64,000 nt of DNA from Cognatiluteimonas weifangensis (GTDB taxonomy: Bacteria; Pseudomonadota; Gammaproteobacteria; Xanthomonadales; Xanthomonadaceae), in the NCBI RefSeq assembly GCF_003416885.1, contig NZ_QVPD01000002.1, positions 248,001-312,000 on the forward strand. The letters run 5' to 3'. A program made the translations under genes and the position numbers. Positions within the stretch are counted from its first letter, which is position 1. Each line of letters begins with the position of its first letter. This document shows positions 1-8,621 of the stretch, piece after piece. The notes under the pieces were generated by a model. It saw only the letters and a list, made by a program, of their open reading frames with translations. It did no database searches and was not told the DNA's origin.

Positions 1-174
1 CCGCAGGTACGCCTGGCCAAGGTCGATACCCAGAGCGAACCGACGCTGGCGCAGCGCTACGGCGTGCGCAGCATTCCGACGCTGGCCCTGTTCCACCGCG
101 GGCGCGAGCTGGCGCGGCAGGCCGGGGCCATGGCCGCCGCCGACATCGTGCGCTGGACCCGCCAGCATCTGTGA
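1..174 (+). CDS. Thioredoxin-family protein, C-terminal fragment
   Basis: This is the last 57 codons of a thioredoxin-like protein whose 5' end, including any CxxC active site, lies outside the window. The visible part carries the typical beta-strand followed by the cis-proline motif (RSIPTLALF) and a closing amphipathic helix ending in WTRQHL, which is how thioredoxins end. Thioredoxins reduce disulfides and, in some bacteria, protein persulfides in the cytoplasm. The next gene starts 16 bases downstream on the same strand and also belongs to a thiol-redox family, so the two are probably one transcript. Without the N-terminus it cannot be said whether this is canonical TrxA or a variant. Confidence 0.8.
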   Translation, partial: PQVRLAKVDTQSEPTLAQRYGVRSIPTLALFHRGRELARQAGAMAAADIVRWTRQHL

Positions 175-190
175 ATCCGGAGACTCGACC

Positions 191-550
191 GTGAGCCAAT
201 CCTTTCCCGACCTGATCGACGATCTCAACGCCGCCATCGCCAAGCTGCGCGAGGGCGCCCCCGAGCCGATGCGCGGGTTTTCGCATCTGGCGCGCGAGGC
301 GCTCAAGCCCGGCACGCTGGACGCGAAGACCAAGGAGCTGATCGCCATGGGCATCGCCATCGCGGTGCGCTGCGACGGCTGCATCGGTTTCCACGCCAAG
401 GCGGCGATCAAGGCCGGCGCCCGCCGCGAGGAACTCCTGGAAACCTTGTCGATGGCGATCTACATGGGCGCCGGTCCGTCGATGATCTACGCGGCCGAAG
501 CGCTACGCGCCTTCGATGAGCTTTCCCCGGTACAGGAGGCGATCGCATGA
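191..550 (+). CDS. AhpD-like carboxymuconolactone decarboxylase family protein
   Basis: A 119-residue protein of the CMD/AhpD fold. It has the CxxC pair in the family context (RCDGCIGFHAKAA, cysteines near 60 and 63) with the histidine a few residues later that forms the proton-relay triad in AhpD-type alkylhydroperoxidases. Such proteins act as small disulfide reductases or peroxidases. The GTG start at 191 follows a GGAG sequence by about 8 bases. The stop overlaps the ATG of the next gene by 4 bases, so translation is coupled. Its position after a thioredoxin and before a sulfide-oxidoreductase-like gene suggests a thiol or reactive-sulfur stress role. The substrate is not shown by the sequence. 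Confidence 0.85.
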   Translation: MSQSFPDLIDDLNAAIAKLREGAPEPMRGFSHLAREALKPGTLDAKTKELIAMGIAIAVRCDGCIGFHAKAAIKAGARREELLETLSMAIYMGAGPSMIYAAEALRAFDELSPVQEAIA

Positions 551-1065
551 AGCCGCTCGCGCTGGGTGTTTCCCTGCTGCTGGCCGCAGCGCTCGCGGCC
601 GGCTGCGCGCATGCGCCCGATGCCGCCGCCGCACCCGAAGTCGCGCTGCTGCAGCCGCTGCCGGGCTTGTTCACCGCCGGCCAGCCGGCGGCGAGCGACT
701 GGCCGGCGATCAAGGCCCGCGGCGTGCGCACGGTGATCAACCTGCGCGCGCCGGGCGAGTTGCACGATCGCGACGAAGCCGCCGAAGTGCGCACCGCCGG
801 CCTGCGTTACCTCGAAATCCCGGTCGCCGGCGCCGACGGCATCAACGCAGCCAACGCCCGCGCCCTGCACGCGGCGCTGGCGCCCGCGCACGGCGGCGGC
901 GTGCTGGTGCACTGCGCCAGCGGCAACCGCGCCGGCGCGTTGCTGGCGCTGGAACAGAAGGATTTCGACGGCGTCGCTCCCGAGCGGGCGCTGGAGATCG
1001 GCATATCCGCCGGCGTCACCGGGCTCGAAGGCAGGCTCCGGCAGGCGCTGGGCATCGGCGAGTAG
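547..1065 (+). CDS. BLH/DUF442-type phosphatase-like lipoprotein
   Basis: A 172-residue protein. It begins with a lipoprotein signal peptide whose lipobox (LAAGC) places the acylated cysteine at residue 20, so the mature protein is likely membrane-anchored in the periplasm. The body has the dual-specificity-phosphatase-like fold of the DUF442 or beta-lactamase-hydrolase-like (BLH) family. The active-site loop is VHCASGNRAG, with C-x4-R spacing as in BLH proteins rather than the C-x5-R of classical tyrosine phosphatases. BLH proteins in Xylella and Agrobacterium belong to the BigR sulfide-detoxification system. That fits the sulfide:quinone-oxidoreductase-like gene 8 bases downstream. Phosphatase activity has not generally been shown for this family, so the catalytic role is inference. 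Confidence 0.75.
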   Translation: MKPLALGVSLLLAAALAAGCAHAPDAAAAPEVALLQPLPGLFTAGQPAASDWPAIKARGVRTVINLRAPGELHDRDEAAEVRTAGLRYLEIPVAGADGINAANARALHAALAPAHGGGVLVHCASGNRAGALLALEQKDFDGVAPERALEIGISAGVTGLEGRLRQALGIGE

Positions 1066-1073
1066 GAGGCGAG

Positions 1074-2204
1074 ATGGCCGCACGCATCACTGTCGTCGGC
1101 GCCGGTTTCGCCGGTTTGACCGCACTGCGCACCCTGCGCCGGCAGGCGCCGGACGCCATGCTGACGCTGGTGGCGCCACGCGCGGAGCTGCACTACCTGC
1201 CCGGCACCATCTGGATCCCGTCCGGCAAGCGCAGCCGCGCCGACCTGGTGGTGCCGCTGGATGGCTTCCTGCGCCGCGAACGCATCGCCTTCCAGCGCGC
1301 CCGCGCCACCGGCCTGTCGGCGGACGCGCGCGTGCTGCGCACCGAGGCCGGCGACGTCGCCAACGACGGTCTGGTCATCGCCAGCGGCGCGCGCTTCCTG
1401 CGCAAGCTGCCCGGCATCGAGCACGCGATCATTCCCTGCGAGGGCGTGGAGGCCGGCGAGGCGATCCGCGACCGGCTGGCCGCGCTCGACGCCGGCACCC
1501 TGTGCTTCGGCTTCGGCAGCAATCCGAACGAGCCGATCGCGATGCGCGGCGGCCCGGTGTTCGAGTTCGTGTTCGGCATCGATACGCTGCTGCGCCGGCA
1601 GCGGCGCCGCGACCGGTTCCGGCTGGTGTTCTTCAGCCCCTCGCAAAAACCCGGCCAGCGGCTGGGCGAAAAAGCGGTGGGGATGATCCTCGCCGAAATG
1701 CGCAAGCGCGGCATCGACACCGTGCTCGGCGAGAAACCGCAGCGCTTCGAGGCCGGCGCGGTGCAGCTGGAGCGCAGCCGCATCGACAGCGACCTGACCT
1801 TGTTCATGCCCGGCCTGACCGGGCAGGCGTGGCTGGACGATACCGCGCTGCCGCGCTCGCCCGGCGGCTTCGTGCAGGGCGACGCGCAGTGCCGCGTGCC
1901 CGGCGTCGCCTGCACCTACGTGGCCGGCGACGGCGGCAGTTTCCCGGGCCCCGACTGGCTGCCCAAGCAGGCGCACCAGGCCGACCTGCAGGCCGCCGTC
2001 GCCGCGCGCAACTTGTTGCGCGAGCTGCGCGGCGAACCGGTGCGCGAGGCCTTCCGCAGCGAACTGGTGTGCATCATCGATTCGCTGGATCGCGGCCTGC
2101 TGGTGACCCGCAAGGACTTGGGCGGCCGCGCGCTGCCGCCGCTGCGTTTCGCGCACTGGGCCAAGGTCGCGTTCGAGAAACGCTACCTGCGCCGCTATCG
2201 CTGA
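1074..2204 (+). CDS. Sulfide:quinone oxidoreductase-like FAD-dependent oxidoreductase
   Basis: A 376-residue flavoprotein of the SQR/FCSD-like pyridine-nucleotide-disulfide oxidoreductase superfamily. The N-terminus has the FAD dinucleotide-binding fold (VVGAGFAGL), the mid-protein GARF segment is the usual second flavin contact, and GDG with a downstream KQAHQ is the C-terminal FAD-binding signature. Cysteines occur near residue 123 (IPCEG) and later (QCRVPGVACTY). These are in the general region of the redox cysteines of SQRs, but I cannot confirm one-to-one correspondence. The ATG at 1074 follows GGAGG. SQRs oxidise sulfide at the inner membrane and pass electrons to quinone. The neighbouring thioredoxin, AhpD-like and BLH genes support reactive-sulfur handling. 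A type II NADH dehydrogenase-like function is the main alternative. Confidence 0.75.
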   Translation: MAARITVVGAGFAGLTALRTLRRQAPDAMLTLVAPRAELHYLPGTIWIPSGKRSRADLVVPLDGFLRRERIAFQRARATGLSADARVLRTEAGDVANDGLVIASGARFLRKLPGIEHAIIPCEGVEAGEAIRDRLAALDAGTLCFGFGSNPNEPIAMRGGPVFEFVFGIDTLLRRQRRRDRFRLVFFSPSQKPGQRLGEKAVGMILAEMRKRGIDTVLGEKPQRFEAGAVQLERSRIDSDLTLFMPGLTGQAWLDDTALPRSPGGFVQGDAQCRVPGVACTYVAGDGGSFPGPDWLPKQAHQADLQAAVAARNLLRELRGEPVREAFRSELVCIIDSLDRGLLVTRKDLGGRALPPLRFAHWAKVAFEKRYLRRYR

Positions 2205-2214
2205 ACCGGCGCGT

Positions 2215-2466
2215 TCAGTGCGCCCAGAACACGGTCGCGGCGACCGCCGCCGCCGGCCACAACAGCCACGGCGAGAACAGGCGCCCGGCCCAGCGTGCGC
2301 GGAAACGGAATCCGCTGCCGTGCACGAACAAGGCGCACACGGCCAGCAACACCAGCGTCATCAGGCCGTGCTCGGACGCGGTGAGTTCCCGTCCGCGCGC
2401 AGCGGGCAGGAACAGCAGGGCCAGCGCCAGCCCGCCGCCCAGCAGCAGCGAGCCCAGCCGCGCCAC
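2215..2466 (-). CDS. Small membrane protein of the cyd operon, YbgE-like
   Basis: An 83-residue protein with three hydrophobic segments (about residues 5-20, 34-50 and 65-82). It starts with GTG 3 bases after the cydX stop. Its place as the last gene of cydP-A-B-X matches YbgE of the cyd operons of enteric bacteria, which is also a short three-helix membrane protein of unclear function. Sequence identity to YbgE cannot be judged by eye, so the name rests on position, length and topology. It ends 10 bases from the convergent flavoprotein gene, with no room for a separate terminator. Confidence 0.55.
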   Translation of the reverse strand: MARLGSLLLGGGLALALLFLPAARGRELTASEHGLMTLVLLAVCALFVHGSGFRFRARWAGRLFSPWLLWPAAAVAATVFWAH

Positions 2467-2469
2467 GGC

Positions 2470-2595
2470 TCAGGGCTGCTCGAACGGCGCCGTCTGCCCG
2501 CGCGCCTGGTCGCTGTGCACCTCGTACCACATGGCATTGAGGATCGCGAACGCGGAGGCGAACGCGATGCCGAGGATCCACGCGAAGTACCACAT
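2470..2595 (-). CDS. cydX: Cytochrome bd oxidase small subunit CydX
   Basis: A 41-residue single-pass membrane protein beginning MWYFAWILG and continuing with LNAMWYE, the signature of CydX/YbgT. CydX is a small subunit that sits beside CydA and stabilises the haem b595/d site of cytochrome bd quinol oxidase. Its ATG shares one base with the stop of cydB (TGATG arrangement), so it is translationally coupled. The C-terminal 13 residues after the helix are polar and variable, as in other members. The length is normal for the family (about 37-50 residues). Confidence 0.93.
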   Translation of the reverse strand: MWYFAWILGIAFASAFAILNAMWYEVHSDQARGQTAPFEQP

Positions 2596-3728
2596 CAGTA
2601 GCCACCTCCGTTGCGGGCTCGCTCTTCGACATGTGCGCGGGTGACCCGGCCGCGCATGATGCGGAACGCCCAGGTGCTGTAGGCCAGCACCAGCGGCAGG
2701 AACACCGCGGTGGCGAGCAGCATGATCCCCAGCGTGCGCTGGCTGGAGGAGGCGTCCCAGAGCGTCAGCCCGTGCCCCGGCTGGGTGGCCGAAGGCAGCA
2801 GGAAGGGAAACAGCGCGATGCCGGCGGTGAGGATGATCGCCGCCACCGCCACGCCGCTGGCGACGAAACCCAGCACGCGATGACGCCCCAGGGCCACGGC
2901 AAGCATGGCCAGCGCCGCCAGCGCCGGGACCAGCCACAGCAGCGGATGCGCCCGCTGGTTGGACAGCCAGGCGCCGGCCTCGACCGCGACCTGCTTGCCG
3001 AGCGGATTCGACGGGCCGTCGGCCGCGACCGCGCCGACGATCGCGTGGCCGGGCAGCACCGCCAGCCAGGCGCCCGCGGCCACGAACGCCGCCAGCGCGA
3101 CCAGCGCCGCGACGCGGGCCACGCCGTGCGCGCGATCGCCGACCGCGCCCTCGATCTTCATCGCCCCGAACGTCGCCCCGTGCATGACCAGCATCGCCAG
3201 GCCGACCACGCCGGCCAGCAGCGCGAACGGGTGGAACAGGCCGAAGAAGCGCCCGTCGTACACCGGCAGCAGGGTGTCGGTGAAATGGAACGGCACGCCC
3301 AGGAACAGGTTGCCGAACGCCACGCCGAACACCAGCGACGGCACCGCGCCGGCCACTGTCAGCGCCCAGTCCCACAGGTTGCGCCAGGCCGGATGCGCCA
3401 CCTTGTTGCGGAAGTTGAAGCCCACCGGGCGCAGGATCAGCGCCAGCAGCACCAGCAGCATCGCGAAATAGAAGCCGGAAAACGAGGCTGCATACAGCAC
3501 CGGCCAGGCCGCGAAGATCGCGCCGCCGCCGAGGATGAACCACACCTGGTGGCCTTCCCAGTGCGGTTCGATGGCCTCCAGCGCCATCCGCCGTTCGGTG
3601 TCGTCGCGGGTGATGAAGCGGTAGATCGCGCCCAGGCCCAGGTCGTAGCCGTCGGTGAGGGCGAAGCCGATCAGCAGCACGCCGAGCAGCAGCCACCAGA
3701 TCTCGCGCAGGGTGCCGTAGTCAAGCAT
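2595..3728 (-). CDS. cydB: Cytochrome bd ubiquinol oxidase subunit II
   Basis: A 377-residue polytopic membrane protein matching CydB: N-terminal LREIWWLLLGVLL, the conserved GYDLGLGA segment and the EPHWEGHQVWFILGGGA motif. CydB pairs with CydA in the inner membrane and, in E. coli, holds a structural quinone and part of the oxygen/proton path. Cytochrome bd reduces oxygen to water with quinol at very low oxygen and tolerates sulfide, nitric oxide and cyanide. The start overlaps the end of cydA by 8 bases and the stop overlaps cydX by one. Length is normal. Confidence 0.97.
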   Translation of the reverse strand: MLDYGTLREIWWLLLGVLLIGFALTDGYDLGLGAIYRFITRDDTERRMALEAIEPHWEGHQVWFILGGGAIFAAWPVLYAASFSGFYFAMLLVLLALILRPVGFNFRNKVAHPAWRNLWDWALTVAGAVPSLVFGVAFGNLFLGVPFHFTDTLLPVYDGRFFGLFHPFALLAGVVGLAMLVMHGATFGAMKIEGAVGDRAHGVARVAALVALAAFVAAGAWLAVLPGHAIVGAVAADGPSNPLGKQVAVEAGAWLSNQRAHPLLWLVPALAALAMLAVALGRHRVLGFVASGVAVAAIILTAGIALFPFLLPSATQPGHGLTLWDASSSQRTLGIMLLATAVFLPLVLAYSTWAFRIMRGRVTRAHVEERARNGGGY

Positions 3729-5319
3729 GGCCGCTCTCCTTCGCAGCGGCGGACGGGGCGTGCGGGGCGGGCGCCGGCCGCGCGTCCGGCAGCGGCCACA
3801 GCCCGAGTCCTTCCGGCCCGGCCTTGACCATCCGCCGCATCAGGAATACGTCGAACACCGCCAGCGTGGTGTACAGCACCACGAAGCCGACCAGACTGCC
3901 CATGACCTGCGCGCTACTGGTCGAGGACACGCCGAGGAAGGTCGGCAGCACGCCGTCGATCGCCCACGGCTGGCGGCCGTATTCGGCCACGATCCAGCCC
4001 AGCTCCGCCGCGATCCACGGCAGCGGCAGGCTCCACAGCGCGATGCGCAGGAAGCGCGGATGCTCCAGCTTGCGCTTGCTGGCGAGCAAGAACGCCCAGG
4101 CGAACAGGGCGATGAAGAAGAAGCCCAGCGCCACCATGATCCGGAACGAGAAGAACAGCACCGGCACGTTCGGGACGGTGTCCCAGGCCGCACGTTCGAT
4201 CACCGCTTCGTCGGCCCTGGCCGGGTCGTCGACGTACTTCAGCGTCAGCAGGCCGAAACCCAGGTCGTCGCGCTTGGCCAGGAAGGCCTGCTGCTTCTCG
4301 GGATTGGCGCGATCCGCGCGCACCGCCGCCAGCGCCGCGTGCGCCGCGATGCCGTTGCGGATGCGCTGTTTGTTGTGCTCGACCAGGTCGTGGATGCCCG
4401 GCACCTGCTCGTCCAGCGAGCGGGTGGCGATCAGGCCCAGCGCCCACGGGATGCGGATCGCGGCCCTGGTCCCGCGCTCTTGCATGCTCGGCAGGCCGAA
4501 CAGCGTGAACGATGCCGGGGCCGGGGCGGTGTGCCATTCGGCCTCGATCGCCGCGACCTTCATGTGCTGGTTCTCGGAGGCGGTGTAGCCGCTCTCGTCG
4601 CCCAGCACCACCACCGACAGCGCCGAGGCGAGGCCGAAGCTCGCCGCCACGGTGAGCGAGCGCTTGGCGAACTGCAGGTTGCGGCCCTTGAGCAGGTAGT
4701 ACGCGCTGATCGACAGCACGAACATCGCGCCGGTCACGTAGCCCGCGCTGACCGTGTGCACGAACTTGGATTGCGCCACCGGGTTGAGCAGCACCGCGGC
4801 GAAGTCGGTGACCTCCATCCGCATGGTCTGGAAGTTGAACTCCGCGCCCACCGGGTACTGCATCCAGCCGTTGGCGATCAGGATCCACAGGGCGGAGAAA
4901 TTGGCGCCCAGCGCCATCAGCCAGGTCACCACCATATGCTGCAACTTGCTCATCCGGTCCCAACCGAAGAAGAACAGGCCGACAAAGGTGCTTTCCAGAA
5001 AGAACGCCATCAGGCCCTCGATCGCCAGCGGCGCGCCGAAGATGTCGCCGACGTAGTGCGAGTAGTAGGCCCAGTTGGTGCCGAACTGGAACTCCATGGT
5101 GATGCCGGTGGCCACGCCCATGGCGAAGTTGATGCCGAACAGGACGCCCCAGAACTTCACCATCTGCTTCCAGATGGCGCGGCCGGTCATCACGTAGACG
5201 CTTTCCATGATCGCCAGCAGCAGCGCCAGGCCCAGGGTCAGCGGCACGAACAGGAAGTGGTAGAGCGCGGTGATCGCGAACTGGAGCCGCGACAGGTCGA
5301 CGACGGACAGGTCGGGCAT
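3721..5319 (-). CDS. cydA: Cytochrome bd ubiquinol oxidase subunit I
   Basis: CydA, 532 residues from the ATG chosen here. The haem ligands are visible: His21 in the SRLQFAITALYH segment (E. coli His19), the histidine of KFVHTVSAGY (His186 equivalent) and the methionine of FRIMVALGF (Met393 equivalent). The GRQPW quinol-loop motif is intact. The long region before it, including DDLGFGLLTLK, indicates the long-Q-loop subfamily. A GTG nine bases upstream (5328) would add three residues and overlap cydP. The ATG at 5319 is preferred because GAGGTGA precedes it at normal spacing and its N-terminus matches the family better. No FNR/Anr box was found upstream of this operon. Confidence 0.96.
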   Translation of the reverse strand: MPDLSVVDLSRLQFAITALYHFLFVPLTLGLALLLAIMESVYVMTGRAIWKQMVKFWGVLFGINFAMGVATGITMEFQFGTNWAYYSHYVGDIFGAPLAIEGLMAFFLESTFVGLFFFGWDRMSKLQHMVVTWLMALGANFSALWILIANGWMQYPVGAEFNFQTMRMEVTDFAAVLLNPVAQSKFVHTVSAGYVTGAMFVLSISAYYLLKGRNLQFAKRSLTVAASFGLASALSVVVLGDESGYTASENQHMKVAAIEAEWHTAPAPASFTLFGLPSMQERGTRAAIRIPWALGLIATRSLDEQVPGIHDLVEHNKQRIRNGIAAHAALAAVRADRANPEKQQAFLAKRDDLGFGLLTLKYVDDPARADEAVIERAAWDTVPNVPVLFFSFRIMVALGFFFIALFAWAFLLASKRKLEHPRFLRIALWSLPLPWIAAELGWIVAEYGRQPWAIDGVLPTFLGVSSTSSAQVMGSLVGFVVLYTTLAVFDVFLMRRMVKAGPEGLGLWPLPDARPAPAPHAPSAAAKESGHA

Positions 5320-5324
5320 GGGGA

Positions 5325-5525
5325 TCACCTCGCTGACGACTCGATGCGGTGCCCGACCGCGTCGGCGTCGACGGCGGGGCGGTGCGCGGGGCCGAAGAAC
5401 AGGGCGTAGAGCAGGGCCAGCAGGCCGAGCTTGGCGGCGATCACCCAGAGCAGGTGCCGGCGCAGGACGGCGAACGCGCCAACCTGCCGCGGACCATCCG
5501 CTGGATCATGGACCGAGGGTGCCAT
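5325..5525 (-). CDS. cydP: Putative cytochrome oxidase small subunit CydP
   Basis: A 66-residue protein with one transmembrane helix (about residues 21-45, rich in L, A and F, ending in ALFFGP). Its stop lies 5 bases before the cydA ATG. Proteins of this length and topology immediately upstream of cydA are annotated as CydP, a putative small subunit of cytochrome bd in many Proteobacteria. The basic KLGLLALL core and the FFGP exit fit that family. It is the first gene of the operon. About 100 bases separate its ATG from the end of the nuclease gene, so the operon promoter should lie at 5526-5625. No clear consensus is visible there. Confidence 0.75.
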   Translation of the reverse strand: MAPSVHDPADGPRQVGAFAVLRRHLLWVIAAKLGLLALLYALFFGPAHRPAVDADAVGHRIESSAR

Positions 5526-5625
5526 CGCCGCACCTAGTCCCGGGGGGACAGGTGGGCAGGGTAATCACGGCCATCCGCGATCGCAACCGGCGCCGGGTCC
5601 GGCCCGGCGCCGGCCTGCGGGCGGC

Positions 5626-6468
5626 TTAGCCGAGGGTGTCGTCGAGGAGCCGGGCCAGGCGCCACGCGGCCTGGCGGATGCGCTGTTCAGCCAGCGGGCG
5701 CTGGGCGTCCAGGTAGCGGTGATCGAGCTTGTGGCCCGACGGATACAGGCCGCGCGCGTCGATCAGACGGCAAGACTCGCCGGCCCAGGCCTGCGGCTGG
5801 CTGAGCGGGGTCGCCGCAGGCGGCCACGGCAGCGCGTCCAGACGATCGGCGTAGCGCCGCAGCGACAGCCGCTCGCTGCCCAGCAGGTAGTAGTCCCACA
5901 CCGAATGCAGGTTGGTGCCCATCACCCCGTCGACGTAACGCTTGCGCGCGTAGGCCTCGGGTTCCAGGTCAGTGCGCAGGCTGATCTGGTAGTCGTTGCC
6001 GCCCTTGTCGTCGTGGTTGCTGGCGTGCATCGGCTGGTGCGCGTCGCCGACGAAATGGACGATGAACTTGAGCGCGTCGCGGCGCGCGGTCAGCGGCTGG
6101 CGGCGGTCGGCCAGGATCGCGCGCTGGCGCTCGATCGCGCCGGTCACGCAGTCGCCGTCGGGGCAGTCGCGGGCGGCGACGAAATGGCAGCTGTGGTCGG
6201 CCGCGTTGACGTAGTGCCAACGCGCGGTGGCCCGAAATCGCTCCGGGTCGAGGTCGCGCAGGCGGTCGGCCCAGTCGGCGACGCCGGCCAGGGTCGGATC
6301 GGCTTCGCCGGCCAGCAGCAAATGGACCTGGGCCGCGGCGGCCGGATCCAGGTGGCGCTGGGCCAGTTCGCCGACCAGGCGATGGCCGAGTGCGCTCCAG
6401 GCCAGCGCGGCCGGACTGGCGACGACGGCGAGGGCGACGGTCAGGGCGAGAAGGGCGGATCTGCGCAT
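5626..6468 (-). CDS. Secreted S1/P1-type zinc nuclease
   Basis: A 280-residue protein with a Sec signal peptide (cleavage predicted after ALA at residue 23), giving a mature N-terminus of WSALGHRLVG. The N-terminal tryptophan and the histidine five residues later are zinc ligands in the S1/P1 family. Others follow: the Asp of GVADWAD, the His of ARWHYVNA, the HFVGDAHQPMH cluster and the His/Asp of LHSVWD. The GGN motif used for base binding is also present. All nine trinuclear-zinc ligands appear intact, so an active periplasmic or secreted nuclease for single-stranded DNA or RNA is likely. It lies convergent to nothing and upstream of cydP on the same strand, but need not share its promoter. 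Confidence 0.93.
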   Translation of the reverse strand: MRRSALLALTVALAVVASPAALAWSALGHRLVGELAQRHLDPAAAAQVHLLLAGEADPTLAGVADWADRLRDLDPERFRATARWHYVNAADHSCHFVAARDCPDGDCVTGAIERQRAILADRRQPLTARRDALKFIVHFVGDAHQPMHASNHDDKGGNDYQISLRTDLEPEAYARKRYVDGVMGTNLHSVWDYYLLGSERLSLRRYADRLDALPWPPAATPLSQPQAWAGESCRLIDARGLYPSGHKLDHRYLDAQRPLAEQRIRQAAWRLARLLDDTLG

Positions 6469-6507
6469 GGGGATCGGGGTCGGTGGCCGCGGGGGAGGCG
6501 ATGCTAA

Positions 6508-7566
<1,059 letters not shown>

Positions 7567-7594
7567 ACCGGCTTCCCCTGCGCGAGGCACCACG

Positions 7595-7621
7595 AAAAAA
7601 CCCCGCCTGGCGGGGTTTTTT
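7595..7621 (+). terminator. Intrinsic terminator of gap, bidirectional
   Basis: A run of six A, then a GC-rich inverted repeat (CCCCGCC-T-GGCGGGG), then six T. The A-run and T-run make it a Rho-independent terminator on both strands. It lies between the 3' end of gap (+) and the 3' end of fdxA (-), and can serve both. Confidence 0.93.
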
Positions 7622-7760
7622 CATGCGTGCCGCTGCCGCGCGAGCGTCGGATGCGCGTGGGCAGCGGCGATGCGCGCGAATGCGACACCACCGCGTCGGC
7701 GAGCCTCGGTGCGGGGCATGCGGCCGGCCGGGCATGGGTGCCGGCGACGGTGCCGCGGAT

Positions 7761-8084
7761 TCAGCGCTCCAGCAGCGGCAGCTTGTCCGGCACGCCGTCC
7801 CAGGCTTCGGCGTCGGGCAGGGCCGGGATCTTCTTGTCGATCACCGGCCACAGCGGCGCCAGCTCGGCGTTGATCGCCAGGAATTTCTCCTGGCCGGCCG
7901 GCACGTCGTCCTCGGGGAAGATCGCGTTGACCGGGCACTCGGCCACGCACAGGGTGCAGTCGATGCAGCTCTCCGCGTCGATCACCAGGAAATTCGGACC
8001 CTGGTGGAAGCAGTCGACCGGGCACACCTCCACGCAGTCGGTGTACTTGCAGTTGATGCAGTTTTCGGTGACGACGTGGGTCAT
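7761..8084 (-). CDS. fdxA: 7Fe ferredoxin FdxA
   Basis: A 107-residue ferredoxin of the [3Fe-4S][4Fe-4S] FdxA type. The N-terminal half carries [18 protein letters not shown], where the aspartate-containing first motif and the second cysteine cluster ([12 protein letters not shown]) bind the two centres. The following EDDVP and the C-terminal helix to residue 107 match FdxA length. The protein shuttles electrons in the cytoplasm, and the partner is not indicated. It is divergent from the truncated haemoglobin gene. An FNR/Anr-like half-conserved box sits exactly midway between the two start codons, suggesting co-regulation by low oxygen or nitric oxide. Confidence 0.95.
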   Translation of the reverse strand: MTHVVTENCINCKYTDCVEVCPVDCFHQGPNFLVIDAESCIDCTLCVAECPVNAIFPEDDVPAGQEKFLAINAELAPLWPVIDKKIPALPDAEAWDGVPDKLPLLER

Positions 8085-8138
8085 TGGGATTGAAGACTCG
8101 TTGCGTGCGGATTGTGCGCGCGCGCCGCCACGCACGCC

Positions 8139-8152
8139 GTGACCTGGATCAA
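8139..8152. promoter_or_regulatory. FNR/Anr-type box between fdxA and the haemoglobin gene
   Basis: The sequence GTGACCTGGATCAA matches TTGAT-N4-ATCAA in 8 of 10 specified positions, with one half-site perfect. Its centre (8145.5) is 61.5 bases from the first base of both divergent start codons (8084 and 8207). That places it near the -41.5 position for both if each leader is about 20 bases. Binding by an FNR/CRP-family regulator is inferred. Confidence 0.6.
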
Positions 8153-8206
8153 GGCGATTTTGCCGGGTTGGCGCCACAATCGCCGGCCCCGCCCGTTCCC
8201 TTCGCC

Positions 8207-8608
8207 ATGTCCGAGCCCACCGCTCCCGACGCCGACGCCATCGCCCGTCTGGTCGACCGCTTCTACGACCGCGTGCAGGTCGAACCGCTGATCGGCCCGG
8301 TGTTCCAGGCCGTGGTCCACGACTGGGACGCGCACAAGCGGCTGCTGACCTCGTTCTGGTGCTCGGTGGCGCTGCATGCCGGCAGCTACCGCGGCAACCC
8401 GATGGCGGCGCACCGGCCGCTGCCGATCGACAACCGCCATTTCGAGCGCTGGCTGGCGCTGTGGCAGGACACCGCGCAAACGCTGCTGCCGCCGACGCAG
8501 GCGGCGCTGATGGTCGATTTCGCGCGCCGGATCGGCAGCAGTCTGCGCTATGGCCTGAACCTGGATACGGTCAGACCGCTGCCCTTGCGCAAACGCCAGA
8601 TGGGTTGA
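8207..8608 (+). CDS. Group 3 truncated haemoglobin
   Basis: A 133-residue globin of the group 3 truncated family. Diagnostic features are [15 protein letters not shown] near the N-terminus, the [19 protein letters not shown] block (E helix region, with tryptophan in place of the E7 histidine), and HFERWLALW with the proximal F8 histidine. Members bind haem and react with oxygen or nitric oxide in the cytoplasm. The ATG at 8207 is the first in frame after the upstream box. The gene sits between fdxA and a CopD-like membrane protein, an arrangement consistent with low-oxygen or nitrosative stress. The physiological ligand is not shown by the sequence. Confidence 0.92.
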   Translation: MSEPTAPDADAIARLVDRFYDRVQVEPLIGPVFQAVVHDWDAHKRLLTSFWCSVALHAGSYRGNPMAAHRPLPIDNRHFERWLALWQDTAQTLLPPTQAALMVDFARRIGSSLRYGLNLDTVRPLPLRKRQMG

Positions 8609-8621
8609 CGCCCGGCGTCGG

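Noticed and set aside
5526..5625. A possible FNR/Anr site before the cyd operon
   Set aside because: I looked for TTGAT-N4-ATCAA and close variants on both strands and found none. The operon is probably controlled in another way.
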